From: Pseudonocardia ammonioxydans
GTDB lineage: Bacteria > Actinomycetota > Actinomycetes > Mycobacteriales > Pseudonocardiaceae
Length of the DNA: 64,000 bases
NCBI RefSeq assembly: GCF_900115005.1
Contig: NZ_FOUY01000028.1
Span: 24,669-88,668, forward strand
Reading direction: 5' to 3'
In this document: positions 25,081-33,462 of the stretch, one piece after another
How positions within the stretch are numbered: the first letter of the stretch is position 1
How the letters are laid out: each line of letters begins with the position of its first letter
Made by a program: the position numbers and the translations under genes
The notes under the pieces: generated by a model
What the model was told of the DNA's origin: nothing
The model's database searches: none
What the model saw: only the letters and a program-made list of their open reading frames with translations

Positions 25081-26301
25081 GTGCAGGAGGCAGTGCCGGT
25101 GGAGTCCCGCAGCGAACGGCGCGAGCACGCGTCCGTGCCGGACGCGTGGCTGCGTCGCGTGGCCGAGGAGGCCGGGCGCGGTGCGGGCGGCGTCCCGCCC
25201 GAGCTGCTGGGTGACTTCCTCCGGGTGCTGGTCGACGCCGCGACCACCGGGCGGCGCCCGGACCGGTCCGAACTGGACGCGGTCGGGCGCAACGGCCGCC
25301 GCGCCGCGGAGCTCGGCGTGTCCGCGGGCAACGCCGTGCAGCTGTATCTGTCCGCCGCGTGGCGGCTGTGGCGGGAGCTGCCCGCGACCGCCCGCTTCCC
25401 CGACGCGGCCGGTACCGCCACCGCCGCCGAGGCCGTCCTGCGCACTGTCGACCTCGCGGTCGCGGGCGTGGCCGACGGCTACACCGCGGCCCGGCGCGAC
25501 ATGGTCCGCAACGAGGAGACGCTGCGCCGGGAGCTGATCGAGGACCTGCTGCGCGGCGACGGCGACGCCGGTGGGCTCGTCGCCCGGGCCGAGCCGTTCG
25601 GGATGGACCTGGGGCAGCCGCACCAGGTCGCGCTCGCCGCGCCCGCCGGCCGACCGGCCCGGGCCGACGCCGTACCCGGCGCGCTGGAGCGGGCGGTGGT
25701 GCAGGGCGTCGGCGACCGGGACGTGCTCGTCGCCACCAAGGACGGCCGGGTCGTGGTCATCGCCCCCGCCCCGGGTGTCGAGGGCCCCGGCCTGGGACCG
25801 CTGCTGCACGCCGAGCTCACCCGCTCCGGGCGGGGCCTGCCGTGGCGGGTCGCGGTGGGTCGCCCGCACCCCGGCTCCTACGGGATCGCCCGCTCCTACG
25901 AGGAGGCCCGCGAGACCCTGACCACGAGCGACCGGCTCAACCTGCGCACCGCCGTCCTGCGGGCCGAGGAGATGCTGGTCTACCGGGTGCTCCTGCGAGA
26001 CCAGCCGGCGATCACCGACCTGGTGCAGACCGTCGCCGTGCCGCTCGCCCGGGCGCGCGGCGGCGCGGAACCGCTGCTCGAGACGCTCGAGACCTGGTTC
26101 GCGACCGGCTGCGTGGTCGCCGAGACCGCCCGCCGCCTGCACCTGTCGGTCCGCGCGGTCTCCTACCGGCTCGAACGCATCGCCGAGCTGACCGGCCACG
26201 ACCCGACCGACCCGGAGCACCGCTTCACCCTGCAGGCCTCGGTGCTCGGTGCCCGCCTGCTCGGCTGGCCCGGCCGCGAGCTGCCCGGCGACGCCGGCTG
26301 A
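25081..26301 (+). CDS. PucR/CdaR-type helix-turn-helix regulator
   Basis: 406-aa regulator. An N-terminal helical region (LLGDFLRVLVDAATTG, VQLYLSAAWRLWRELP) is followed by a GGDEF-like sensory segment (PWRVAVGRPHPGSYGIARSYEEARETL) and the C-terminal PucR helix-turn-helix (CVVAETARRLHLSVRAVSYRLERIAELTGHDP). Such proteins usually activate catabolic genes for purines, amino acids or amines. Start GTG 25081 follows GGAGGGG; GTG 25093 also has a good site. It is not obviously coupled to a target operon; the nearest catabolic genes are the amine oxidase group upstream. Confidence 0.85.
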   Translation: MQEAVPVESRSERREHASVPDAWLRRVAEEAGRGAGGVPPELLGDFLRVLVDAATTGRRPDRSELDAVGRNGRRAAELGVSAGNAVQLYLSAAWRLWRELPATARFPDAAGTATAAEAVLRTVDLAVAGVADGYTAARRDMVRNEETLRRELIEDLLRGDGDAGGLVARAEPFGMDLGQPHQVALAAPAGRPARADAVPGALERAVVQGVGDRDVLVATKDGRVVVIAPAPGVEGPGLGPLLHAELTRSGRGLPWRVAVGRPHPGSYGIARSYEEARETLTTSDRLNLRTAVLRAEEMLVYRVLLRDQPAITDLVQTVAVPLARARGGAEPLLETLETWFATGCVVAETARRLHLSVRAVSYRLERIAELTGHDPTDPEHRFTLQASVLGARLLGWPGRELPGDAG

Positions 26302-26480
26302 CCGGCCGGCGCCCGCTCCGGTGCCGCGCCCCGTCCGTCGGCGCCCTGTCCGCCCGGCGCCCTGTCCGTCACTGCCCCGTTCGTCGCTGCCCTGTCCGCC
26401 CGGCGCCCCATCCGCCCGGCGCCCCTGGCCGACTCCCCCGTGCCCGGCACCGCACGTCCCGCGCCGCACAGGATCCGACG
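26302..26480. repeat. Degenerate C-rich repeats in a gene-free gap
   Basis: The first half of the 322-bp gap before the peroxiredoxin gene is built from imperfect copies of CCCGGCGCCCTGTCCGTC and close variants, with period near 20-30 bp. No gene or clear promoter is visible here. Confidence 0.5.
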
Positions 26481-26510
26481 GCCCCGCACAGGACGGGACC
26501 TGTGCGGGGC
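26481..26510. terminator. Perfect 12-bp hairpin
   Basis: GCCCCGCACAGG (26481-26492) and CCTGTGCGGGGC (26499-26510) flank the 6-nt loop ACGGGA. It lies 180 bp after the PucR-type gene and 114 bp before the peroxiredoxin gene, so it probably ends the former's transcript. Confidence 0.6.
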
Positions 26511-26623
26511 GCGCACGACCCGTGCGGCGGGTCACGAACCCTGCGGCAGCCGTCCGGCGGACCCGGGCACCGGCGGGGGCTAGGGTCGGGTCGAACCAGC
26601 TCGACGATCTCTCTGGAGGAACC

Positions 26624-27109
26624 GTGGCCCTCGCCGCCGGCGACCGGATTCCCGACATCGCACTGAACACCCCGACCCCCGACGGCCCGAAGCCCGTCCA
26701 GACCGCCGAGGTGCTGGGCAGCGGGACCGTCGTGCTGTTCGGCGTCCCGGGGGCGTTCACCCCGGCCTGCTCGGACACCCACCTGCCCGGCTTCGTGCTG
26801 CGCGCCGAGGAGCTCAAGGCCAAGGGCGTCGACACCGTGGCCTGCACGTCCGTGAACGACGCGTTCGTGCTGAACGCCTGGGCCGACGCCCGCAACGTCG
26901 ACGGCACCGTCACGATGCTGGCCGACGGCAGCGCCGACTTCGCCAAGGCCGCCGGCCTGGACATGGACGGCAGCAAGTTCGGTCTCGGCATCCGCTCGAA
27001 GCGCTACGCCGCGGTCATCAAGGACGGCGTCGTGCAGTGGATCGGCGTCGAGGACGTCCCCTCCACCGTCGAGGCCTCCAGCGTCGAGACGGTCCTGCAG
27101 CAGCTCTGA
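26624..27109 (+). CDS. Peroxiredoxin, Prx5 type
   Basis: Thiol peroxidase of 161 aa that reduces hydrogen peroxide and organic hydroperoxides. The peroxidatic Cys is residue 49 in PGAFTPACSDTHLPGF, the Prx5 signature. A second Cys lies in VDTVACTSVNDAFVLNAW, where Prx5 enzymes also carry one. GTG 26624 follows TGGAGGA. Monocistronic. It could act on peroxide produced by oxidases such as the amine oxidase nearby, although no shared regulation is visible. Confidence 0.92.
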   Translation: MALAAGDRIPDIALNTPTPDGPKPVQTAEVLGSGTVVLFGVPGAFTPACSDTHLPGFVLRAEELKAKGVDTVACTSVNDAFVLNAWADARNVDGTVTMLADGSADFAKAAGLDMDGSKFGLGIRSKRYAAVIKDGVVQWIGVEDVPSTVEASSVETVLQQL

Positions 27110-27138
27110 GGTCCGCGGGTCCGGAACGCTCGGACCTG

Positions 27139-27174
27139 CTGACACACCGGCACGCGGGCCTACACTGGCCCGCG
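27139..27174 (+). promoter_or_regulatory. Probable leaderless promoter of the TetR gene
   Basis: CTGACA (27139-27144) and TACACT (27161-27166) are separated by 16 nt and followed after 7 nt by the GTG start. No Shine-Dalgarno sequence is present, so transcription probably begins at the start codon. Confidence 0.55.
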
Positions 27175-27809
27175 TGCCGAAGCTCATCGGGGACTCCCTC
27201 GCCACGCACCGCGAGCAGGTGCGCGAGCGGGTGTTCACCGCGCTGCGCGAGCAGCTCTACCAGCGCGGCTTCGAGGCGGTGACCCTGTCCGGGGTCGCCG
27301 CGGCCGCCGGCGTCGGCCGGTCGGCGATGTACAACCACTTCCCGGACCGCCAGGCCCTGCTGGTCGCCTTCGTCGAGGACGAGGCCGCCCGCTACGTGGC
27401 CGACCTCGACGCCGCGCTGGCGGGCGCGTCCTGCCCACCGGACCGGCTCGCCGTCTTCGCCCGGCTGCAGCTGCACCGGCTCGCCGAGTTCCACCTCCCC
27501 CCGGGCCAGGCCCTCGCGGGCGCGCTCGACCCACAGGCGTACCGCCGGATCGCCGCGCACGCGGACCCGATCGGCGACCGGCTCGTCGCGATCCTGCGGG
27601 CCGGGGCGGCGGACGGCTCGATGGTCGACGAGGACCCCGCGGTGCTGGCGGCCCTGGTCTCGTCGGCGCTGTCCAGCCGCCGGATCGTCGACGTCGCTCC
27701 GGCCGAGCTCGACGCCACCGTGCGGACCGCGGTGCGTGCGGTGCTGCGCATGGTCACCCCCGCCGGCGGCTCCCCGGACGAGCGGACATCGACAACCGGG
27801 GCGGACTGA
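27174..27809 (+). CDS. TetR family transcriptional regulator
   Basis: 211-aa repressor with an N-terminal helix-turn-helix (VTLSGVAAAAGVGRSAMYNHFPDRQALL) and a helical ligand domain. It appears to start at GTG 27174 from a leaderless transcript. The heme oxygenase gene begins 89 bp downstream on the same strand, and the gap carries a perfect 19-bp palindrome of the type TetR proteins bind. A role in controlling heme degradation in cis is therefore plausible. The stop codon lies inside an iron-box-like sequence. Confidence 0.87.
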   Translation: MPKLIGDSLATHREQVRERVFTALREQLYQRGFEAVTLSGVAAAAGVGRSAMYNHFPDRQALLVAFVEDEAARYVADLDAALAGASCPPDRLAVFARLQLHRLAEFHLPPGQALAGALDPQAYRRIAAHADPIGDRLVAILRAGAADGSMVDEDPAVLAALVSSALSSRRIVDVAPAELDATVRTAVRAVLRMVTPAGGSPDERTSTTGAD

Positions 27810-27825
27810 GGCTAGCCTTACCGCG
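27807..27825. promoter_or_regulatory. IdeR/DtxR-type iron box candidate
   Basis: The 19-mer starting TGAGGCTAGCCTTACC agrees at 14 of 19 positions with the consensus TWAGGTWAGSCTWACCTWA known for DtxR/IdeR. It lies 74 bp before heme oxygenase and overlaps the stop codon of the TetR gene. In Corynebacterium, heme oxygenase is repressed by DtxR, so iron control here makes biological sense. Confidence 0.6.
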
Positions 27826-27845
27826 ATTCAGGCCTTACCATCCGG

Positions 27846-27864
27846 ATCTGACACGGTGTCAGAT
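27846..27864. promoter_or_regulatory. Perfect 19-bp palindrome upstream of heme oxygenase
   Basis: ATCTGACAC-G-GTGTCAGAT is perfectly symmetrical. It lies 35 bp before the heme oxygenase ATG, between the iron-box-like site and the start. The TetR protein encoded just upstream is the first candidate binder. Confidence 0.7.
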
Positions 27865-27898
27865 CGGCGCCGTGACGCTCCGCCGCACGGGAGGGCCG

Positions 27899-28558
27899 AT
27901 GGCCGCCGCAACGAGCTCGATCGGGACGCTGTCCGCCGAACTCCGCCAGGCCACCTGGGAGGTGCACGAGCGCGCGCACCAGTCCACCTACATGGCCGCG
28001 CTGCTCGACGGCGCGCTGCCGCTGAGCGCGTACACCCTGCTCGCCGAGCAGTACGGGGCCATCTACACCGCGCTCGAGGCCGCGTCCGACGCGATGGCCG
28101 ACCACCCGGTCGCCGGGCCCTTCGTGATCGACGAGCTGCGCCGGCTGCCGGCCCTGCACGACGACCTGGACGCGCTGGGCAGCGGCGTCCCGCGGATCCT
28201 GCCCGCCACCGCCCGGTACGTGGAGCGGCTGCACACCTGCGCGAGCGACCCCGAGCGGTTCGTCGCCCACCACTACATCCGCTACCTGGGCGACCTGTCC
28301 GGCGGGCAGGCGATCGCGAAGCTGCTCACCCGCACCTACGGCCTGACCGGCGACGGCGTCCGCTTCTACGACTTCTCCGCGCTCGGCGCCCCGCCCCGGT
28401 TCCGCGCCCGTTACCGCGAGCTGCTCGACGCCGCCCCGTGGGACGCGCAGGCCCGCTCCCGGGTGGCCGCCGAGGCCGTCCTCGGGTTCGAGTTCAACAT
28501 CGCGGTCCTCGCCGAGATGGCCGAGGAGGTCGGCCTGGAGCAGCCGCTCGCGTCGTGA
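27899..28558 (+). CDS. hmuO: Heme oxygenase (biliverdin-producing)
   Basis: Opens heme to biliverdin, iron and CO, freeing iron from host or environmental heme. The 219-aa protein is of normal length. The proximal heme-ligand His is in WEVHERAHQSTYM (residue 23, aligned with His20 of corynebacterial HmuO), and the distal helix motif YLGDLSGGQAIA is present. ATG 27899 has GGGAGGG upstream; an earlier in-frame GTG at 27872 is less likely. A heme transporter is not in the window. The promoter carries both an iron-box-like sequence and a perfect palindrome. Confidence 0.95.
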   Translation: MAAATSSIGTLSAELRQATWEVHERAHQSTYMAALLDGALPLSAYTLLAEQYGAIYTALEAASDAMADHPVAGPFVIDELRRLPALHDDLDALGSGVPRILPATARYVERLHTCASDPERFVAHHYIRYLGDLSGGQAIAKLLTRTYGLTGDGVRFYDFSALGAPPRFRARYRELLDAAPWDAQARSRVAAEAVLGFEFNIAVLAEMAEEVGLEQPLAS

Positions 28559-28574
28559 TTCCTAGACTGTCGGT

Positions 28575-30032
28575 GTGGCCAGCGGTATCGACCCGGACGA
28601 TCTCGCGACCGCGCTGAGGGTTCTCGCGCAGGTCGACGAGCTGGAGCCCGAGCACCCGGACGCGGTCGCCGTCCGACGCGCGACGGCGCGGATCTGGAAG
28701 TCGGTGCGGCTGCGCCGGCGGGCCGACAAGCGCCGCCGGGAATCCGACGCCGACGCCGCGGTCACCGCGGCGACGGCGACCGGCGCGGCCGGCCGGATCG
28801 ACGACGAGACGGCGGGCATCCCGCTGGTCTCCTCCGCTCCCGGTGCGACGGCGGGGGTGCTGCACAAGGCGCGCGGGTGCTACGTCTGCAAGGTCCGCTA
28901 CACCCACGTCGACGCCTTCTACCACCAGCTCTGCCCGGACTGCGCGGCCACGCACCACGTCCACCGCGCCGCCCGGGCCGACCTGACCGGGCGGCGCGCA
29001 CTGCTGACCGGTGGCCGCGCGAAGATCGGCATGTACATCGCGCTGCGGCTGCTGCGCGACGGCGCCCACCTCACGATCACCACCCGGTTCCCGCGCGATG
29101 CGGCCCGCCGGTTCGCCGCGCTCGACGACAGCCCCGACTGGCTGCACCAGCTGCGGGTGGTGGGGGTCGACCTGCGCGACCCGGCCCAGGTCGTCGCGCT
29201 CGCCGACGAGGTCGCCGCCGCGGGACCGCTCGACATCCTGATCAACAATGCCGCCCAGACGGTGCGCCGCTCCCCCGGCTCCTACTCGGCCCTGGAGTCC
29301 GCCGAGGTCGAACCCCTCCCGCCCGGTGAGCTGCCGGAGATCGTCTCGTTCACCAGTGCCGCCCGCGAACACCCGGTCCTGCTCGAGTCCGCACTGCCGG
29401 CCCGGGCGCGGCTGGATCCGGGCGGGGCGCCGGTGCCCGGCGGCCACGCGCTCGCCGCGCTGGCCACCACGGCCCGGTCGGCGTCGCCGGAGCGCATCGC
29501 CGCGGGCACCGCGGTCGACGCGGGCGGGCTGCTGCCCGACACCGCCGCCGTCAACAGCTGGGTCGACCACGTCGAGCACGTGGACCCGCTCGAGCTGCTC
29601 GAGGTACAGCTGTGCAACCAGACGGCGCCGTTCGTGCTGGTCTCGCGGTTGCGCCCGGCGCTGGCGGCGTCCGGCGCGCGCCGCAAGTACGTGGTGAACG
29701 TGTCCGCCATGGAGGGCGTGTTCGGCCGCGGCTACAAGGCGCCCGGGCATCCGCACACCAACATGGCGAAGGCCGCGCTGAACATGCTCACCCGCACCAG
29801 CGCCGCGGAGATGTTCGCGACCGACCGGATCCTGATGACCTCGGTCGACACCGGCTGGATCACCGACGAGCGTCCGCACCCGACGAAGCTGCGCCTGGCC
29901 GACGCCGGGTTCCACGCGCCGCTGGACCTCTCCGACGGCGCGGCCCGGGTGTACCACCCGGTCGTCGCGGGCGAGGCGGGCGAGGACCTGCACGGGGTGT
30001 TCCTGAAGGACTACCGGGTGTCGTCCTGGTAG
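28575..30032 (+). CDS. SDR-type oxidoreductase with N-terminal zinc ribbon
   Basis: 485-aa protein. Residues 1-95 are helical and basic; then a four-Cys element (CYVCK and CPDC, 22 aa apart) looks like a zinc ribbon. A Rossmann domain follows, with the nucleotide loop GGRAKIGMYIAL instead of the usual TGxxxGxG, the NNAA motif (ILINNAAQT) and VVNVSAMEG. At the catalytic YxxxK position the sequence reads TNMAK, so the Tyr is replaced by Thr. It may still bind a nucleotide but reduce nothing by the usual route. The GTG at 28575 lies 6 nt after TAGACT, so the mRNA may be leaderless. Function unknown. Confidence 0.75.
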   Translation: MASGIDPDDLATALRVLAQVDELEPEHPDAVAVRRATARIWKSVRLRRRADKRRRESDADAAVTAATATGAAGRIDDETAGIPLVSSAPGATAGVLHKARGCYVCKVRYTHVDAFYHQLCPDCAATHHVHRAARADLTGRRALLTGGRAKIGMYIALRLLRDGAHLTITTRFPRDAARRFAALDDSPDWLHQLRVVGVDLRDPAQVVALADEVAAAGPLDILINNAAQTVRRSPGSYSALESAEVEPLPPGELPEIVSFTSAAREHPVLLESALPARARLDPGGAPVPGGHALAALATTARSASPERIAAGTAVDAGGLLPDTAAVNSWVDHVEHVDPLELLEVQLCNQTAPFVLVSRLRPALAASGARRKYVVNVSAMEGVFGRGYKAPGHPHTNMAKAALNMLTRTSAAEMFATDRILMTSVDTGWITDERPHPTKLRLADAGFHAPLDLSDGAARVYHPVVAGEAGEDLHGVFLKDYRVSSW

Positions 30033-30069
30033 CGGGGCCGTCCCGATCTCGTCGGGGGTCGCCGCTACC

Positions 30070-33000
30070 GTGCGGAGCGTGCTGGAGCTGCATCGGGCCG
30101 AACGGGCCGACACCCTCGTCGACGCGCTGGCCGGCGTGCTCGCGACGGGCTCCGCGGACCCGTTCGCACCCGAGGTGGTCGCGGTCCCGGAGCGGGGTGT
30201 CGAGCGGTGGCTGGCCCAGCGCCTGTCGCACCGGCTCGGTGCGGGCTCCGGCTCCGGCGGCGTCTGCGCCAACGTGCTGTTCCCGTCGCCCGCGGGGCTG
30301 CTCGGGGAGGTCGTCGACACGGTCACCGGGTCCGATCCCGAGTCCGATCCGTGGGCCCCGGCGCGCGCGGTGTGGCCGCTGCTGGAGCTGATCGACGACG
30401 CGGTGGGCTCCGGTGCGGAGCGGTTCTCCGGGTTGTCGGCGCACCTGGAGCGGGGCGGGCACGGCCGCCGGTACGCACTGGCCCGCTCGCTGGCCGGGCT
30501 GTTCGGCTCCTACGCGACGCACCGGCCCGCGCTGCTGCGCCGCTGGCTCGACGGCACCGACGCGGTGCCGGACGACCTGGCCTGGCAGCCGGAGCTGTGG
30601 CGGCGGCTGCGGTCCCGGCTCGGCGTTCCCGGCCCGGCCGAACGGCTCGACGAGGCCGTCTCCGCGCTGCGCGACGGCGCCTGCCCGGGTCCGGTCCCGC
30701 CACGGCTGTCGCTGTTCGGGCCGACCCGGCTCGCGGCCGAGCACCTGGCCGTGCTGGAGGCGCTGGCAGTGCACCGCGACGTGCACCTGTGGCTGCCGCA
30801 CCCCTCCCCCGTGATGTGGGACGCGGTGCGCGCCGCCCGGCCGGTCGAGCCACCGGCCCGTTCCGGCGACGACAGCGCGGCCCGGGTCCGCTTCCCGCTG
30901 CTGCGCTCGCTCGGCCGCGACGTCCGGGAGCTGGCGCTGCGGCTGCCCGCCGCCGGGCCCGGGGTCGTCGACACCCACCATCCGGCGCCCGGCCCGGACG
31001 GCCCGCCGACCCTGCTGCGGCGGCTGCAGCAGTCGCTGCGCGACGACGCCCGTCCACCGGCCCCCGACCAGCGGCCGCTGCTCGACGAGACCGACCGCAG
31101 CGTCGTGCTGCACTCCTGCCACGGGCCCGACCGGCAGGTCGAGGTGCTGCGCGAGGCGCTGCTCGGGCTGCTCGCCGCCGACGAGACCCTCGAACCGCGC
31201 GACATCGTCGTCATGTGCCCGGACATCGAGGTGTTCGCCCCGCTGATCACCGCCTCGTTCGGGCTCGCACCCGATCCGTCGGCCCCCGACGGGGCCGGCC
31301 CGGCGCGCGACGAGCTGCATCCCGGGCACCTGCTGCGGGTCCGGCTGGCCGACCGGGCGCTGCGCCAGGCGAACCCGCTGCTCGGCACGGTCTCCACGCT
31401 GCTGGAGCTCGCCGGGTCCCGGCTCACCGCCACCCAGGTGCTGGACCTGGTCTCCTCCGGCCCGGTGCGGCGCCGCTTCCGGTTCGACGACGACGCGCTC
31501 GAACGCCTCTCCGAGCTGGTCACCGCGGCCGGGATCCGCTGGGGCCTCGACGCCGAGCACCGTGCCCCGTACCGGCTCGAGGGGATCGAGCAGAACACCT
31601 GGCGCGCGGGCCTGGACCGGCTGCTGGTGGGCGTCGCCATGGCCGAGACACCCGGCGCCCCCGCCTGGCTCGGCACGGCGCTGCCGCTGGACGAGGTGGA
31701 CTCCTCCGACGTCGACGTCGTCGGGCGGCTCGCCGAGTTCGTCGACCGGCTGGGCACCGTGCTCGACGCGCTGCGCGGGCCGCAGCCGCTGTCGGCCTGG
31801 ATCGCGGCCCTGGAGGAGGGGCTGGCCGCGCTCACCGACACCCCGCCGTCCGAGGCCTGGCAGGCCGGCCAGGCCCGCGCCGAGCTGGCCGACGTGCTGC
31901 ACTCGGCCGGCCCGCAGGCCGGGTCGGTCGACCTGCACCTGCCCGACGTCCGCGGCCTGCTGGCCGAGCGGTTGCGCGGGCGCCCCAGCCGGGCGAACTT
32001 CCGCACCGGCACCCTCACCGTCGCGACGCTGGTGCCGATGCGCGCGGTCCCGCACCGCGTGGTGTGCCTGCTCGGCTGCGACGACGGTGTCTTCCCCCGG
32101 GCCGGCGCCGCCGACGGTGACGACGTCCTCGCCCGCGACCCCGTGGTCGGCGAGCGCGACCCCCGCGGCGAGGACCGCCAGCTGCTGCTGGACGCGATCT
32201 GCTCGGCGACCGAGCACCTGGTCGTCGTCAGCTCCGGGGCCGACGAGCGGACGGGGGCCGAGCGGCCGCCGGCGGTACCGATCGGCGAGCTGTGCGACGC
32301 GATCGACGCCTGCGTGCGCACCGGCTCCGGTGACCGGGCCTCGGTCGCGCTGCGGGCCCGGCACCCGCTGCAGCCGCACCACCGGGACAACTTCCTGCCG
32401 GGCACGCTGCTGGCCGAGGGTCCGTTCAGCTTCGACCGGGCCGCCCTGCGCGGCGCCGAGGCGGTGCGCGGCCCGCTCCGGGAGGAGCCGCTGTTCCCGT
32501 CCGCGCCGCTGCCCGCCTCGGAGATCGACGCCGGCACCGTGGAGCTGGACGATCTGATCGGTTTCGTCGAGCACCCGGTCCGCGCGTTCCTGCGCCAGCG
32601 GGTCCGGGTGCTGGCCCCCGGGGAGAACGACGAGCCCGACGACGCGCTGCCGGTCGAGCTCGACGGGCTGGCGTCCTGGAAGATCGGCGACCGGCTGCTC
32701 GCCGACCGGCTCGCCGGTGCCCCGCCGCAGGCCGTGGCACGCGCCGAGACCCTGCGCGGCGACCTGCCACCGGGCGGGATCGGGGGCCGCATCCTGACCG
32801 AGGTCGGCGGCCGGGTGGAACCGCTGGTCGCGCTGGCCGCGTCGGTCCGGACCGGGGACGCCGGCTCGCAGGACCTGGTGGCCCCGCTGACCGGGGTCGC
32901 CGGGAGCGCGGGCAGCGGGGAGGTCACGGTCGCCGGGACGGTGCCCGGCCTGCACGGTGACGTGGTCGTGCGGGTGGAGTACTCGCGGCTCAAGGCCAAG

Positions 33001-33462
33001 CACCGGCTGCGGGCCTGGGTGCAGGTGCTGGCGCTGACCGTCGCGCACCCGGACCGGCCGTGGACGGCGGTGACGATCGGGCGGGGCAGCGGTGGCGCGG
33101 CCCGCTCCACGCTGGGGCCGGTCGACCCGGCGCGGGCGCGGGCGGTGCTCACCGACCTGGTGGAGCTGCGGCGGGAGGGGCTGTGCGAAGCGCTGCCGCT
33201 GCCCACCGACGCGGCCGCGGTCTACGCCCGCAACCGCGCCCGCGGGGTGGTGCCGGCGAACGCCTTGTCCGCCGCCGACGCCGAGTGGTCGAAGTTCGAG
33301 CGCGACGACGCCGCGCACGTCTTCGTCCGCGGGGCGCGCGCCCCGCTGCCGGTGGGCCCGCCCGGCGGGCATCCCCCGGGGCCCGAGCCGACCCGGTTCG
33401 GGTCGCTCGCCGTACGGCTGTGGGCTCCGCTGCTCGACCACGAGAGGCAGGACGCACCGTGA
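30070..33462 (+). CDS. recC: Exodeoxyribonuclease V subunit gamma
   Basis: 1130-aa RecC subunit of the RecBCD helicase-nuclease, which processes double-strand breaks for recombination and degrades foreign linear DNA. The N-terminus LELHRAERADTLVDALAGVL and the motifs VVAVPERGVERWL, FGPTRLAAEHL and IVVMCPDIEVFAPLI are characteristic. RecC holds an inactive helicase fold used to read Chi. GTG 30070 or the in-frame GTG 30079 may be the start; TACCGT just upstream of the latter resembles a -10. The stop overlaps recB by 4 bp. Confidence 0.93.
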   Translation: MRSVLELHRAERADTLVDALAGVLATGSADPFAPEVVAVPERGVERWLAQRLSHRLGAGSGSGGVCANVLFPSPAGLLGEVVDTVTGSDPESDPWAPARAVWPLLELIDDAVGSGAERFSGLSAHLERGGHGRRYALARSLAGLFGSYATHRPALLRRWLDGTDAVPDDLAWQPELWRRLRSRLGVPGPAERLDEAVSALRDGACPGPVPPRLSLFGPTRLAAEHLAVLEALAVHRDVHLWLPHPSPVMWDAVRAARPVEPPARSGDDSAARVRFPLLRSLGRDVRELALRLPAAGPGVVDTHHPAPGPDGPPTLLRRLQQSLRDDARPPAPDQRPLLDETDRSVVLHSCHGPDRQVEVLREALLGLLAADETLEPRDIVVMCPDIEVFAPLITASFGLAPDPSAPDGAGPARDELHPGHLLRVRLADRALRQANPLLGTVSTLLELAGSRLTATQVLDLVSSGPVRRRFRFDDDALERLSELVTAAGIRWGLDAEHRAPYRLEGIEQNTWRAGLDRLLVGVAMAETPGAPAWLGTALPLDEVDSSDVDVVGRLAEFVDRLGTVLDALRGPQPLSAWIAALEEGLAALTDTPPSEAWQAGQARAELADVLHSAGPQAGSVDLHLPDVRGLLAERLRGRPSRANFRTGTLTVATLVPMRAVPHRVVCLLGCDDGVFPRAGAADGDDVLARDPVVGERDPRGEDRQLLLDAICSATEHLVVVSSGADERTGAERPPAVPIGELCDAIDACVRTGSGDRASVALRARHPLQPHHRDNFLPGTLLAEGPFSFDRAALRGAEAVRGPLREEPLFPSAPLPASEIDAGTVELDDLIGFVEHPVRAFLRQRVRVLAPGENDEPDDALPVELDGLASWKIGDRLLADRLAGAPPQAVARAETLRGDLPPGGIGGRILTEVGGRVEPLVALAASVRTGDAGSQDLVAPLTGVAGSAGSGEVTVAGTVPGLHGDVVVRVEYSRLKAKHRLRAWVQVLALTVAHPDRPWTAVTIGRGSGGAARSTLGPVDPARARAVLTDLVELRREGLCEALPLPTDAAAVYARNRARGVVPANALSAADAEWSKFERDDAAHVFVRGARAPLPVGPPGGHPPGPEPTRFGSLAVRLWAPLLDHERQDAP

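Noticed and set aside
29860..33441. 1193-codon open frame antisense to recC
   Set aside because: It mirrors the recC codon pattern in very GC-rich DNA; the translation is Arg/Gln/Gly/Pro-rich with no domain, whereas recC is complete.
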